Shown: piece after piece, positions 42,449 through 51,691 of the stretch
Position numbering within the stretch: the first letter of the stretch is position 1
Layout of the letters: every line of letters begins with the position of its first letter
DNA from: Paenibacillus sp. MMS20-IR301
GTDB taxonomy: Bacteria > Bacillota > Bacilli > Paenibacillales > Paenibacillaceae
Reading direction: 5' to 3'
Assembly: GCF_032302195.1 (NCBI RefSeq)
Contig: NZ_CP135275.1
Span: forward strand, 5,919,501 to 5,983,500
Length of the DNA stretch: 64,000 nt
Program-made: the position numbers and the translations under genes
The notes under the pieces: model-generated
Database searches by the model: none
Told to the model about the DNA's origin: nothing
What the model saw: only the letters and a program-made list of their open reading frames with translations

Positions 42449-42817
42449 TTACAGATTCGCCAGAACTACGGCGATAATGGCTGCGAAAGCCGGCAGGCCC
42501 TGAACGAGCAGGATGGATTTCTTGGCTGTGATGCCGCCATAGACCGCAGCAACCCCGACACAGATCAGGAAGAACAGCTGAAGCTGATAAGCGAATGCGT
42601 TATCCGGATGGAGCAGGCCCCAGATTAAACCGGCGGCGAGAAAGCCGTTGTACAGCCCTTGGTTAGCTGCAAGCGATCGGGTCTCCTCAGCGAACTGTCG
42701 GGTGGTTCCGAACGCCTTCTGCGCTCTTGGGGTCGTCCACATGAACATTTCCAGCGCCAGAATATACACATGCTCCAGGGCAACAAGCGCTACGAGTATT
42801 GTACTTAGAATCATCAT
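42449..42817 (-). CDS. DUF1304 family membrane protein
   Basis: A 122-residue membrane protein with four predicted helices. ALVALEHVYILALEMFMW near 9-26 and ETRSLAANQGLYNGFLAAGL near 45-64 are the DUF1304 signature. Alternating start Met-Met. The function is unknown. It is convergent with mqo and monocistronic. The 206-bp gap to the next gene is AT-rich, with promoter-like DNA only. Confidence 0.87.
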   Translation of the reverse strand: MMILSTILVALVALEHVYILALEMFMWTTPRAQKAFGTTRQFAEETRSLAANQGLYNGFLAAGLIWGLLHPDNAFAYQLQLFFLICVGVAAVYGGITAKKSILLVQGLPAFAAIIAVVLANL

Positions 42818-43023
42818 TACAATCGCCTCCGCTAAATAAATTGCACAAAATCTAATTTAACAAAACTAAATATACCTGTATACGGACTATTAGTCAATCG
42901 TAATACGCAACATTTGGTTTTTTTTGTAACGGATGAAGGATTTTTCTAAGATCTATTGAAAGATATGAGTACCTGTGATGGATATGTCCGGGAATTCATT
43001 TGTGAGAAGAGGAATTTGAGCTG

Positions 43024-44286
43024 ATGTCCAAGATTCAGTTAGGCAGTACCCGATTAGCAGGTGCAGATGGTATTCGTGCAATCGCCTGTCTGTCCGTTAT
43101 CCTGCATCACTTGTCTCAAAAGCTGGCGATGCCGTTACAAAAGCCTTGGCTTCAAGAAGTGCAGTCAGTGCTCCTGCTGGGAAACAGCGGAGTTAGCCTG
43201 TTTTTTCTGTTAAGCGGTTTCTTGTTGTCCTTCCCCTTTTGGAGCGCCTATCTAACAAATGAACCTTATCCGAGTATCAGGACGTATACTGTGCGCCGTG
43301 CTGCGAGAATTATGCCCGGTTTCTATGTATCCTTCCTCGTCAGTCTGCTGCTCGTATGGAGGCTGGACATTCCTGTGGATTTCCTGTGGCGGCGGACCAT
43401 TACAGGCTTAACGTTTACATCGGGCTTCCACTATACAACGTTTTTTCCGTCAGAGCTGAACGGACCGTTATGGTCGATCAGCTTTGAGGTATTTTGCTAC
43501 ATGCTGATGCCTTTGTTTATGGCTCTATTGTTTGTAATCAGCAAGCGGCGCTCGTTCGGAAAAGCGATCCTGTTCTGGGTTGCCGTGTTCGGACTAATGC
43601 TTGCCGCAAACCTCCTCATTCACCATTGGCTTACACCAAGCGGGCAGAACAGGGGCTGGCAGTATGGCCAGATTGGCGGCGCCAAATTCTGGATGCCCAA
43701 TTACAACCCGGTCGGCTTCTTCGGCCACTTCAGCATCGGCATTCTGACAGCGGGCATAATGATCGCTATGATGCAGCGCGGAGCGGCGATAGAGCGGTTG
43801 CGCAAGCTCGGGCTGTTCGATGCTGCCGGAGCGGCGGCACTGGCGCTGGCCGGTCTGTTGATCTGGCGCATGCGGCATCAGGGTGAATTCGATTTCAGTC
43901 TCCAGCAGCAGCCCTACTTTTTCCCGGTGTATGCCATGTTGTTCGGTATTGTGCTGTTATCGGCACCCTTCAGCCTAATAATCGGGCGCTTGCTGGATAA
44001 CCGCTTTTTCCGGTTTACTGCTACTATTTCGTTCGGCCTGTATATCTGGCACTATCTGTTCATTATTCTGATCGAAAAGTACGGCATACAGGATTATCAC
44101 CATTCCGGGGTCAGTGATGTCTGGCGCTGGCTGGGCATCAGTACAGCTATTCTTGTAATGTCGTATGTAACGGCAGTAATCTCCTATTATGCCATAGAAC
44201 GGCCGTTTATAAACTGGTCGAAGGGCAAGCCTTCTGTGAAGAGTGGACGGGAGATGAATATGAACAGGTCCGGGAAGAGCGTATGA
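43024..44286 (+). CDS. Acyltransferase 3 family membrane protein
   Basis: A 420-residue integral membrane O-acyltransferase with about ten helices. The N-terminal motif ADGIRAIACLSVILHHL near 14-30 holds the conserved HH-type His, and NGPLWSISFEVFCYMLMPL near 148-166 is the second signature. Such enzymes O-acetylate polysaccharides, peptidoglycan or small molecules; the substrate is not readable. The last 4 bp (ATGA) overlap the next gene, so the two are translationally coupled. Confidence 0.88.
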   Translation: MSKIQLGSTRLAGADGIRAIACLSVILHHLSQKLAMPLQKPWLQEVQSVLLLGNSGVSLFFLLSGFLLSFPFWSAYLTNEPYPSIRTYTVRRAARIMPGFYVSFLVSLLLVWRLDIPVDFLWRRTITGLTFTSGFHYTTFFPSELNGPLWSISFEVFCYMLMPLFMALLFVISKRRSFGKAILFWVAVFGLMLAANLLIHHWLTPSGQNRGWQYGQIGGAKFWMPNYNPVGFFGHFSIGILTAGIMIAMMQRGAAIERLRKLGLFDAAGAAALALAGLLIWRMRHQGEFDFSLQQQPYFFPVYAMLFGIVLLSAPFSLIIGRLLDNRFFRFTATISFGLYIWHYLFIILIEKYGIQDYHHSGVSDVWRWLGISTAILVMSYVTAVISYYAIERPFINWSKGKPSVKSGREMNMNRSGKSV

Positions 44287-44828
44287 ATGATGGCTGCCTG
44301 CAGGAAGTAACGGATTTGCTCGGTGAGGATTTTGACCGCGATCCCGATAAACCGTTAGTTGTATTGATGTGCGGGATAGCCGGCTCGGGGAAAACGACTT
44401 TTTCGCAAAAAATGGAGCATTACGGGTACGTGCGTCTGTCTATTGATGAAGAGGTATGGTCGGTTAATGGGCGTTATGGAATAGATTACTCCCTTGAAGC
44501 GTACAGGGACAAATTGGATGAAGCACATATAAGATTGCGCCGTAAAATTGTACAGTGCATTCAGGACAAGAGGCAGTCTGTTGTTGACTCCAGTTTCTGG
44601 AACAGGGAGGAAAGAAATGAATACAAGCAGCTTATCGAAAATGCCGGAGGACAGTGGAGACTTATTTATTTGAGGGTCGATCCGGAGCAATTGCGGGAGC
44701 GTCTTAAGCTGCGCAGTCAACGCTTTGATGCTAATGCTGCCTTTACGATTACAGAGGAGCTGTTAACGGCGTTCATTAATGGGTTCGAAGTGCCTGAAGA
44801 TGAAGGGGAAATCGTAATAGATAATTAG
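44283..44828 (+). CDS. P-loop ATPase/kinase (AAA_33/zeta-like)
   Basis: A 181-residue P-loop protein. Walker A GIAGSGKTTFSQKM near 32-45, then SIDEEVW near 54-60 in the position where zeta-toxin- and kinase-like proteins carry the catalytic Asp, and DSSFWNREERN near 99-109. The family phosphorylates small molecules, nucleic-acid ends or sugars. Coupled by a 4-bp overlap to the acyltransferase gene; why the two belong together is unclear. Confidence 0.8.
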   Translation: MNDGCLQEVTDLLGEDFDRDPDKPLVVLMCGIAGSGKTTFSQKMEHYGYVRLSIDEEVWSVNGRYGIDYSLEAYRDKLDEAHIRLRRKIVQCIQDKRQSVVDSSFWNREERNEYKQLIENAGGQWRLIYLRVDPEQLRERLKLRSQRFDANAAFTITEELLTAFINGFEVPEDEGEIVIDN

Positions 44829-44913
44829 GGCCGTATACCGGCATCCGCCCAGGCGCCCGCTCCGCAGATGCATATGATGATTATGCCTATTCAATGAAAA
44901 GGAGCGATCACAT

Positions 44914-45309
44914 ATGGGATTTTTTCCAGCGCCGGGACCCGGCGGCGGATTTCCGGGATTTCCGGGCGGACCTGGTGGACCGGGAGGACCAGGAGGACCA
45001 GGGGGACCTGGCGGGTTCCCGGGAACTCCAGGCATACCGGGAGGCGCACCCGGAGGTGCCCAGCCGCCGAGCTCACCGCCGCCGCAATTCGTACCGCAAA
45101 TGTCGGCTACCGCGTATGCCGTTGATCCGGGCGGGATCAGACGCTGCCTGTTCCGTAACACCTACATCTGGCTGAACAATGGTGAGCAATTCTGGTTCTA
45201 CCCGGTATTCGTCGGACGCAATTCGATTGCAGGATTCAGATGGTTCGGTTTCTTCTGGGGCTACTTCGGCATTGATTTGAATCAGGTCCGCTCGTTCACC
45301 TGCTTCTAG
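44914..45309 (+). CDS. Collagen-like Gly-Pro protein with aromatic C-terminal domain
   Basis: A 131-residue protein. Residues 5-50 are almost only Gly, Pro and Phe, with GGP triplets. A Pro/Ser/Gln linker follows, and then a conserved C-terminal domain, RRCLFRNTYIWLNNGEQFWF, with two Cys (near residues 77 and 130) and GIDLNQVRSFTCF at the end. Such short proteins are frequent in spore formers and may be spore-coat or surface components. AAGGAG lies upstream. No signal peptide is present, which fits a coat protein made in the mother cell. Confidence 0.75.
   Translation: MGFFPAPGPGGGFPGFPGGPGGPGGPGGPGGPGGFPGTPGIPGGAPGGAQPPSSPPPQFVPQMSATAYAVDPGGIRRCLFRNTYIWLNNGEQFWFYPVFVGRNSIAGFRWFGFFWGYFGIDLNQVRSFTCF
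44965..45009 (+). repeat. Five tandem 9-bp GGP codon units
   Basis: Five successive units of the form GGN-GGA-CCN encode GGP repeats. Two adjacent copies (44983-45000) are identical, so length could vary by slippage in 9-bp steps without breaking the frame. Confidence 0.75.
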
Positions 45310-45322
45310 GAGGGACGGCATA

Positions 45323-45353
45323 AGAGAACAGCCCGCGGGCTGTTCTCTTTGTT
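45323..45353. terminator. Terminator after the collagen-like gene
   Basis: AGAGAACAGCCC/GGGCTGTTCTCT, perfect 12-bp stem, followed by TTTGTT. The 240 bp to the DegV gene are AT-rich promoter DNA (TATAAT at about 45530) without a gene. Confidence 0.85.
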
Positions 45354-45597
45354 GTGCTGATGGAATTAATATGTTGTGGGTTCCCTGCGAAGTGCACCTT
45401 TACATACCATAACCAGCCTAATCTTTAACAGGTATATCTATCATATAAAATGTGAATTTATGTCGAATTTAGTAGAAAAAAAGTATAGTAATTATTACGA
45501 AAGCGCTATACCGGCGCGTGGCTTCCTGTATAATTTACGAATATAAAGCTGCTGATTCCTGATCGTAGCCAATCCCTCACGAAAGAGAGTAGTGACT

Positions 45598-46488
45598 ATG
45601 AAATCCATCGCCTGGGTGACCGACAGCACCAGCACAATTGATTCTGAATTCGCTTTGAATAACCATGTGTATATTGTTCCGCTTCGCCTAATCGTCAATA
45701 ATGAATGCTATAAAGAAAATATCGAAATTAATGCCGGGCAATTCTATGATAAAATGCGGGAGCAAGAGAAGGTGGGCAGCTCCCAGCCGCCGATCGGTGA
45801 GTTCGTGGAATTATACGAGCGCCTGAAGGATGAATATGATGAAATTATTGTGATTCATTGTTCTTCTGAGCTTAGCGGTACTTTCCACACCTCGATGCAG
45901 GCGGCAGACATCGCCGGAGTGAATGTAATCGGGATTGATTCCAAGGTAGGTGCATACCCGATCCGCGAGATGATTCTGCGCGGCATTCACTGGCAGCAGG
46001 CAGGCTGCTCCGCACTGGAGATTAAGAGCAGAATCGACAATATTATTGAAGAGATGTCGTTCTACCTGATCCCCGCCAGCCTGAGCCAGCTGCACCGCAG
46101 CGGGCGGCTCTCCGGCTCGCAGTTTCTGCTGGGCCAGCTGATGCGGATACATCTGCTGCTGAAGTTCGATGAGGGCAAAATTGTCGTCGTCGATAAAATC
46201 CGCACCTTCAAGAAGACAAAGCAGAAGCTGCTGGAAACCATCCATCAGGATATCGGACGGTTTCAGGAGGTATGTATTATGCATGCCAACAATATGGAGG
46301 AGGCACTCAGCCTGGAATCAGCTATTAAGGTCATGTCCCCTTCTGTGCGTACAGAGATCATGACTTTTGTTCCGGTGGTAGGCGCCCATATGGGCGAGGG
46401 AACACTCGCGCTGTCCTGGATTAACCGTACCGCCATGAACAGTATCACTGCCCAGGATGATGTGCTTGAGCTTGCGCTCGAGGGCTGA
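45598..46488 (+). CDS. DegV family fatty-acid-binding protein
   Basis: A 296-residue DegV/FakB-type protein. AWVTDSTSTIDSEF near 5-18 is the classic start, followed by VPLRLIVNN near 25-33, SSQPPIGEFVELYE near 61-74 and HCSSELSGTFHTSMQAA near 86-102 (fatty-acid contact loop). In Gram-positive bacteria such proteins present exogenous fatty acids to the kinase FakA; no fakA is in the window. The ATG at 45598 follows GAAAGAGAG; a GTG two codons earlier is less likely. Confidence 0.92.
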   Translation: MKSIAWVTDSTSTIDSEFALNNHVYIVPLRLIVNNECYKENIEINAGQFYDKMREQEKVGSSQPPIGEFVELYERLKDEYDEIIVIHCSSELSGTFHTSMQAADIAGVNVIGIDSKVGAYPIREMILRGIHWQQAGCSALEIKSRIDNIIEEMSFYLIPASLSQLHRSGRLSGSQFLLGQLMRIHLLLKFDEGKIVVVDKIRTFKKTKQKLLETIHQDIGRFQEVCIMHANNMEEALSLESAIKVMSPSVRTEIMTFVPVVGAHMGEGTLALSWINRTAMNSITAQDDVLELALEG

Positions 46489-46539
46489 GCCTCACCCGGT
46501 GAAGGTGCCCGCAAAGCAACTGAGTTAAGCTCAAAGCCA

Positions 46540-46566
46540 AACCCCCACTTTGTGGGGGTATTTTCT
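46540..46566 (+). terminator. Terminator after the DegV gene
   Basis: ACCCCCAC-TTT-GTGGGGGT with TTTT. Confidence 0.85.
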
Positions 46567-46620
46567 GTTTGTTGACAGTATTAGCCGTATTCGTTATTGT
46601 GGGTAGAAACATGATCCAAT

Positions 46621-46635
46621 TGAGAATGATTATCT
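46621..46635. promoter_or_regulatory. Fur box upstream of second AraC/binding-protein fusion
   Basis: TGAGAAT-G-ATTATCT matches the 7-1-7 Fur pattern at 12 of 14 positions, 34 bp before the start codon. Confidence 0.65.
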
Positions 46636-46669
46636 ATTAGATCATTTAGAGGGAGCTTGCGAATCCGCT

Positions 46670-48597
46670 ATGGACGTTCTGAGACTTATTCAAATATGGA
46701 ACCAGGTGATAATGCGCGTGCTGGACGTGCGGCTGAAGCAGGCGGGAATGGACGGCGATCTGAATCAATACTGCTTGCCGGCAAGTGCGTTTATCTTCGC
46801 TTTCCGGGGACAAGGCGAGCTGTGGGTTGATGATGAGGTATGGCTGTGTGATCGTTTCTATGTGCTGCACGCCGGTAAAGGCTCCCAGGTAACGGTCAGG
46901 AGCAGGGGGCCGCTGAGTGTATATATTGTACTCTACAAAGCGTCGCTCCCCGCCTCGGCCCCGCGTGAATATCTTATGATGCTGCAGACATCCGACCCGT
47001 TTCAGGATAAGTGGGGGTTCTCACCTGGTGAGCCTCTGGCCATGCTTGAGCTGCTTCAAACGATACACAGCGGATTCAAAGCTGATGATGAATTGACCCG
47101 GCTGTCAGCCAAGGGAGATTTCATCCGCTTCGTTCACGCTGTTCTGAGAGAGCGCCTGTTAGGAGCGGGTGAGCTATCCTTACCGGAGCAGGTTATCCGG
47201 TATTTGTCCAGGAATTACCGTAATCCAATCTCGCTTGAGGAGCTTTCACGGCAATTGAATTACAGCCAGCAGTACATTTCAAGAAAATGTAAAGAACAGA
47301 CGGGGCTCAGCCCGCTGGACTACGTCATTCGTTTCCGGATGGAAGATGCAAAGGCGCTGCTGGCCGGTACGATGGCCACGCAACAGGAAATTGCGTCACA
47401 TGTCGGTTATCCGGATCTTATGTATTTCAACCGGATGTTCAAAAAGTATGCAGGCGTCACGCCGGGGCAATACCGCAAACTGTTCGGCCAGTCCGTTTCA
47501 GATTATGCAAGGAACAGGTCACAATCGTCCGTTGCTCCAAGCCGGTCATTACGCTATCCTTTTCATGTGAGTGATATTGATTATCAATTTCAACAGGATG
47601 GGGCGAATAAAATGACTAGAGCAACCAGAAGTTTATATGCAGTGATGCTGTTATGCTTAACCGTGATGTTAACGGCTTGCGGGGGGCCGGCAAACAACGG
47701 AGGCACAGCGCACAGCCAAGTTGCTGTCAGCGCTTCTCCGGCCGCGATCGTCCAAGAGGCAGAGAACACGGCATCGCCGGTGACCAAGATTGTCAAGACC
47801 GCTTTCGGTGATGTCGAGGTTCCGGCACATCCTCAGCGTGTAGCGGCAATCTCTTATCTCGGCACTGTGCTTGCGCTGGATGTCAAGCCGGTTGCAGCCG
47901 AATCATTCTTGATGTCGAGTCCTTATCTTGAGGGAATGCTGGATGTCGTGACGGATGTAGGAGACTCACTGGAGAAGCTGCTGGAGCTGGCTCCGGACTA
48001 ATCATAACGCATAATCCACAGCCTGAAGTAGTCGAGAGTTATCAGAAGATTGCACCTACGGTATCTGTTCCTTACAATCAGTTCGCATCCATTCAGGAAG
48101 AAATGCTGTATTTCGGCGACTTACTGGATAAAAACGAGGAAGCGAAGAAATGGAACGAACAATTCGAGCAGGAAATTGCCGACATCCGGGAGAAGGTCCA
48201 GCAAGCCGTTCCCGAAGGAAAGACACTCTCGATTATGCAGGAGTATGATGGCAACGTGAGCCTGTTTGGTCCGAAGTCGGGACGGGGCGGCCGGCTAATG
48301 TATGAAATCATGGGGCTGAAGCCGCCGGCGGCAGTTCCCGAGTATATGCTTAAGGAATCCTACTATGAATTCTCGCTGGAGAAGCTTTCAGAGTACATGG
48401 GTGATTATCTGATTCTGACAACGGATGCCAGCCTGGAATCGCTGCAGGCTGATCCGATCTGGGGATCGCTTGCACCGATCCGCGACAACCGGGTATTCCT
48501 GTGGACGGAGAACCAGTCCTGGTACCGTGACCCGATCGCGGTGAACAAACAAATCAACGAATTGACCGACTGGATCATCGAGGCTGCAGGCCGGTAA
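46670..48597 (+). pseudogene. Second AraC / siderophore-binding lipoprotein fusion, frameshifted
   Basis: The same architecture as the gene at 37368. AraC sensor (1-170) and double HTH (about 185-280: ISLEELSRQLNYSQQYISRK; ATQQEIASHVGYPDLMYFNR), then an internal lipoprotein start (ATG 47611, GGATGGGGCG upstream; LLCLTVMLTACGG) and a FecB-type domain. The frame stops at 48001 after LEKLLELAPD. In the -1-type frame from 47998 it continues LIITHNPQ and runs to 48597 (ending TDWIIEAAGR), the normal rest of the domain. One base appears to be missing near 47997. The AraC part is intact and may still work. A sequencing error cannot be excluded. An internal Fur box lies at 47572. Confidence 0.8.
47572..47586. 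promoter_or_regulatory. Internal Fur box inside the second fusion ORF
   Basis: TGATATT-G-ATTATCA matches the Fur pattern at 13 of 14 positions, 25 bp before the internal lipoprotein start at 47611. Confidence 0.75.
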
Positions 48598-48627
48598 TTA
48601 TCAAAGTTAAGTAGATCGAACAACGGC

Positions 48628-48660
48628 AGAGCCATCCCATATGGGATGGCTCTTAAATTT
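48628..48660 (+). terminator. Terminator after the second fusion gene
   Basis: AGAGCCATCCCAT/ATGGGATGGCTCT, perfect 13-bp stem with an AT-rich tail. Confidence 0.85.
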
Positions 48661-48746
48661 GCCGGTCAGCAATTACAATTACAGGTGCAACCTATCCCGC
48701 AAATTTCCTACTATATAGATAAGAGTGTTGCAAAGGAGAATAACGG

Positions 48747-49304
48747 ATGGAAGACCAAGGGATAATCCGCCTATACTTACAGCGTTCACAGCAGGCTATT
48801 GTTGAGACGAAGAATAAATACGGGGCATACTGCAGGGTGATTGCCAGAAACATTCTTCCCAGTAATCCGGATATTGAGGAATGTGAGAACGATACCTATC
48901 TGGCGGCATGGAATGCCATCCCCCCGAATCTGCCCGAGAAGCTTCCTGTTTTTCTGGGGAGAATTACGCGGAATATTGCGCTGGATAAGCATAGTTATAA
49001 TACAGCGAAGAAGCGCAGCCGGGAGTTTGAAGTGATTTTGACGGAATTAGAGGAATGTATAGCCGGCCCGGCGACGGTAGAAACAGAGTATGAAGCAGGA
49101 GAGACGGCAGGTTTAATCAATCAATTCCTGTATGGCTTAGATGAGCAGAACAGGAATTTGTTTATCAGGAGGTACTGGTACGCCGATTCCATTAAAGAGC
49201 TCTCCAGAGAATTTAAGATGAGCAGCAGTAAAGTGAAGTCCATTCTGTTCAGGCTGCGGAATAAACTTAGAAGTCATCTGAAGCAGGAGGGGGTAGACCT
49301 ATGA
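48747..49304 (+). CDS. RNA polymerase sigma factor, ECF-like sigma-70
   Basis: A 185-residue sigma factor. The region-2 part (about 20-85) has NPDIEECENDTYLAAWNAIP, where the sigma2 domain usually has the D/E-x-x-Q core, and GRITRNIALDKHSYNTAKKR. Region 4 (about 125-180) ends with SIKELSREFKMSSSKVKSIL. AAGGAG precedes the ATG. It overlaps the following membrane-protein gene by 4 bp (ATGA), the usual layout of sigma/anti-sigma pairs. Confidence 0.88.
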   Translation: MEDQGIIRLYLQRSQQAIVETKNKYGAYCRVIARNILPSNPDIEECENDTYLAAWNAIPPNLPEKLPVFLGRITRNIALDKHSYNTAKKRSREFEVILTELEECIAGPATVETEYEAGETAGLINQFLYGLDEQNRNLFIRRYWYADSIKELSREFKMSSSKVKSILFRLRNKLRSHLKQEGVDL

Positions 49305-50245
49305 CAAGAGAAGAGTTGTTCAAGGCAATCGGGCATGCGGATGAGGCGTTGATTGAAGCGGCCGGACAGAACAGAAGTCATCCAAGGAAAAAAGGCTTTT
49401 CAAAAAAGTGGGTGGCCCTGGTCGCCTGTCTGGTCCTGTACAGTTCAACTGCTTCAGCCTTACTGGCAACAGAGTATTACAAAAAAAATCAGAATTCCGA
49501 GCCATACATCCGTTACTTAAGACCAGAGAATATGGAGTTACAGCCGGCCACCCAGTACGATGCACTGAAATTTCTGCAGGCCTTGAAGGGTGACAATGAA
49601 GAGCATATCTACATCGCCATTAATCGACTGGTAGAGGGCTTCAATGATCCCAGCCTGAGGGCAAAAGCTTTAAAAATGATTCAGCCTTTTGCAAATGATG
49701 CCAACCCCAAAATTGCCGATGCAGCTGCCTTCGCCATAGATATTCTGTCGCAAAGTTACCGGAGCCCTTATATTGTAAAGCTGGCAGACGGGAGCATGCT
49801 GTTTACGTTATTTAACAACTATTCCGATTATGGAAGCCAGAACGTGCTATGGAGAATTCAAGATAATAAGCTAAAAGAGTATTTAAGCTTCTCTGCACCG
49901 TCGATGTATATTACAGACATTATACCTTCACCGGATAAGAGGTTAGTTGCGGTAGTAACCTGCTCTAATAAAAGCGATTTCGTGGAAATCATTGATGTGG
50001 AGGCAGGAAGGCACAGTCCCGAGCTAATCGAATCCGCAAGGGTCAAATATGGTGCGGAGCAAGGCATCGACACCTGGATCCGTACGGATCATGAGAATTA
50101 CAGCTATGCCGATAAAATCGTGTGGAAGAATAATGACACCCTGCAGTTTGAGGGTTCTCTTGCTTATCAGGATACGGAGATCATTGAGAATGTCACTGTA
50201 GCGTACCAGTTCAGTAAAAGGGTAATAGAAGTAAGAAAGAACTAA
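49301..50245 (+). CDS. Membrane protein, probable anti-sigma partner
   Basis: A 314-residue protein with a short cytoplasmic N-terminus, one transmembrane helix at about 37-57 (WVALVACLVLYSSTASALLA) and a large outside domain. Residues 85-155 look like HEAT-type helical repeats (HIYIAINRLVEGFNDPSLRA; IADAAAFAIDILSQS); residues 160-310 are beta-rich. No zinc-finger HxxxCxxC is seen, so it is not a standard ZAS anti-sigma factor. Coupling to the sigma gene is the main reason for the anti-sigma call. Confidence 0.65.
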   Translation: MTREELFKAIGHADEALIEAAGQNRSHPRKKGFSKKWVALVACLVLYSSTASALLATEYYKKNQNSEPYIRYLRPENMELQPATQYDALKFLQALKGDNEEHIYIAINRLVEGFNDPSLRAKALKMIQPFANDANPKIADAAAFAIDILSQSYRSPYIVKLADGSMLFTLFNNYSDYGSQNVLWRIQDNKLKEYLSFSAPSMYITDIIPSPDKRLVAVVTCSNKSDFVEIIDVEAGRHSPELIESARVKYGAEQGIDTWIRTDHENYSYADKIVWKNNDTLQFEGSLAYQDTEIIENVTVAYQFSKRVIEVRKN

Positions 50246-50308
50246 GAAGCAGGCGTGGTACGGATGATTGCTGGTGGAGCACGGCGTTAACCGGAATGCC
50301 GGCAGGCA

Positions 50309-50350
50309 AACAGCCTTTCAGTTCCCTCCCGGGAGAGCTGAAAGGCTGTT
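50309..50350. terminator. Terminator between convergent genes
   Basis: AACAGCCTTTCAG/CTGAAAGGCTGTT, perfect 13-bp stem with an inner CTCCCGGGAG part. Confidence 0.8.
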
Positions 50351-50372
50351 CTGCATGGCTTCGTCCGCTTCC

Positions 50373-51020
50373 CTAGAACTTCTCCGGAAACTGTTTGATA
50401 ATGCCCGCTGTCAGCATATCCGCGAAATGGATCATATGCTCCTCATTCTTGTCCGTTGCTGCGATAGAGGCTTGCCAGTCACCTTTGATCGTATCAAGCA
50501 CGATGTCTGTAACTAACTGAAGATGCTCATACAGCATGTCCTGCAGGGTTTTGAAGGACCAGTTCGGGTTCAATTGACTTAAGTAAGCGGCGATATCGTC
50601 AGCATTCTTATGCCATTCAGCCTGCAGCTTCTTCACATCAGCCTCGTTGCCTGCTTTGGCAGCAGCTATAATCTTTCCCCCAATTACAATATGCTCTGTT
50701 AAAAGAGCGGCCAGCTTATTGCCTGCGGCCTCCCCGTAGTATGGTTTGAATATATTACCGATGTCCTGCTGGTTTCTCAAAAGCCGGTCTAATACGTCCT
50801 TCTGATCCGGGATATTAGCGATGGCGCTGACAATGTAGCTCCGTGTCCATATCGTATGGTCAATCCACACCTTCTCCATATCGCCTTTCAGCTGCACCAT
50901 CTTCGGGCTTAGGCAAATGGCTTGTTTCTTGCCGCCTGCCTGTGCCTGCACGGGTCCTGCTGCTTGCGTCAAGGCGAGAACGAGCACTAAGGTTAACGCC
51001 AGCAACCATTTGTTCTTCAA
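50373..51020 (-). CDS. Secreted helical-bundle protein
   Basis: A 215-residue protein with a signal peptide, LLALTLVLVLALTQAAGPVQA (about 5-25). The mature part has two related halves, each with a WxxHxxW/T or WHKN-type helix: KVWIDHTIWTRSYIVSAIAN near 50-69, and LLTEHIVIGGKIIAAAKAGN near 107-126. This looks like a four-helix bundle family common in Bacillus and Paenibacillus and without proven function. The AGGAG ribosome site is at good distance. Confidence 0.75.
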   Translation of the reverse strand: MKNKWLLALTLVLVLALTQAAGPVQAQAGGKKQAICLSPKMVQLKGDMEKVWIDHTIWTRSYIVSAIANIPDQKDVLDRLLRNQQDIGNIFKPYYGEAAGNKLAALLTEHIVIGGKIIAAAKAGNEADVKKLQAEWHKNADDIAAYLSQLNPNWSFKTLQDMLYEHLQLVTDIVLDTIKGDWQASIAATDKNEEHMIHFADMLTAGIIKQFPEKF

Positions 51021-51184
51021 GTTTATCTGCTCCTTTATAGGGGTGAATGGGATAGCTCGTATTATTATGTCTGGAGCGGAATTATATATTCAGAGAATAT
51101 TGCCTCGCAATTGTTGTTGTACAATCCTCTATTTACAAATATCATAGATTCATATACTCCTGAAAGGGTCAGGCAGGTGGAGCT

Positions 51185-51691
51185 ATGGGTCGCAGCAGAA
51201 ACGTCCTTGTTGGCATTGCAGTTACACTGATACTCGCGGCGGCAGCTTTGGTCGTCAGCTACAATAACTCCAAGGCAAAGTATGATGTTTTCCGGGAGCA
51301 CAGCGGGTTGTTTGAAGCCGTGAAGGATGGGACCGGGCTTCTTATGACCCGCCTGGATAACCGGAGCGATATTAGTAATACCTTTATCTACTCGAATAAC
51401 GGAAATGCTATAGGCCATCAGTTCCTGGAAGGTGTGGGGGCGGGCCTGCAGGGCAAGGTACAGCAGATTATAGCATCATCAGCAGACAAGCTGAACTTTG
51501 TGAGATACAGCAGACAGGACGGGAAGAGCCTCATTAGGTTCGTGTTTGACTGGGAAGGCGAGAACGGCAACACCTATCATATAGTGTATTGTGACAGCCG
51601 GGATCTGGTCGAGAAGACTTATAGTGAGGAGGCTGTTAAATACGGGCTGGATAAACTGGCAGATGGCTGGTACGGGATAGAGATCAAGTGA
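51185..51691 (+). CDS. Unknown membrane-anchored protein
   Basis: Not recognised. 168 residues: an N-terminal anchor or signal (VLVGIAVTLILAAAALVVSY, about 7-26) and an exported beta-rich domain, ending LADGWYGIEIK. GGTGGAG precedes the ATG. Its end overlaps the convergent VOC gene by 8 bp. A role in the cell envelope is all that can be said. Confidence 0.7.
   Translation: MGRSRNVLVGIAVTLILAAAALVVSYNNSKAKYDVFREHSGLFEAVKDGTGLLMTRLDNRSDISNTFIYSNNGNAIGHQFLEGVGAGLQGKVQQIIASSADKLNFVRYSRQDGKSLIRFVFDWEGENGNTYHIVYCDSRDLVEKTYSEEAVKYGLDKLADGWYGIEIK

Noticed and set aside
44763..45161. Pro/Gly-rich minus-strand frame opposite the collagen-like gene
   Set aside because: Mirror image of the GGP repeat; the plus frame has the ribosome site and the conserved C-terminal domain.
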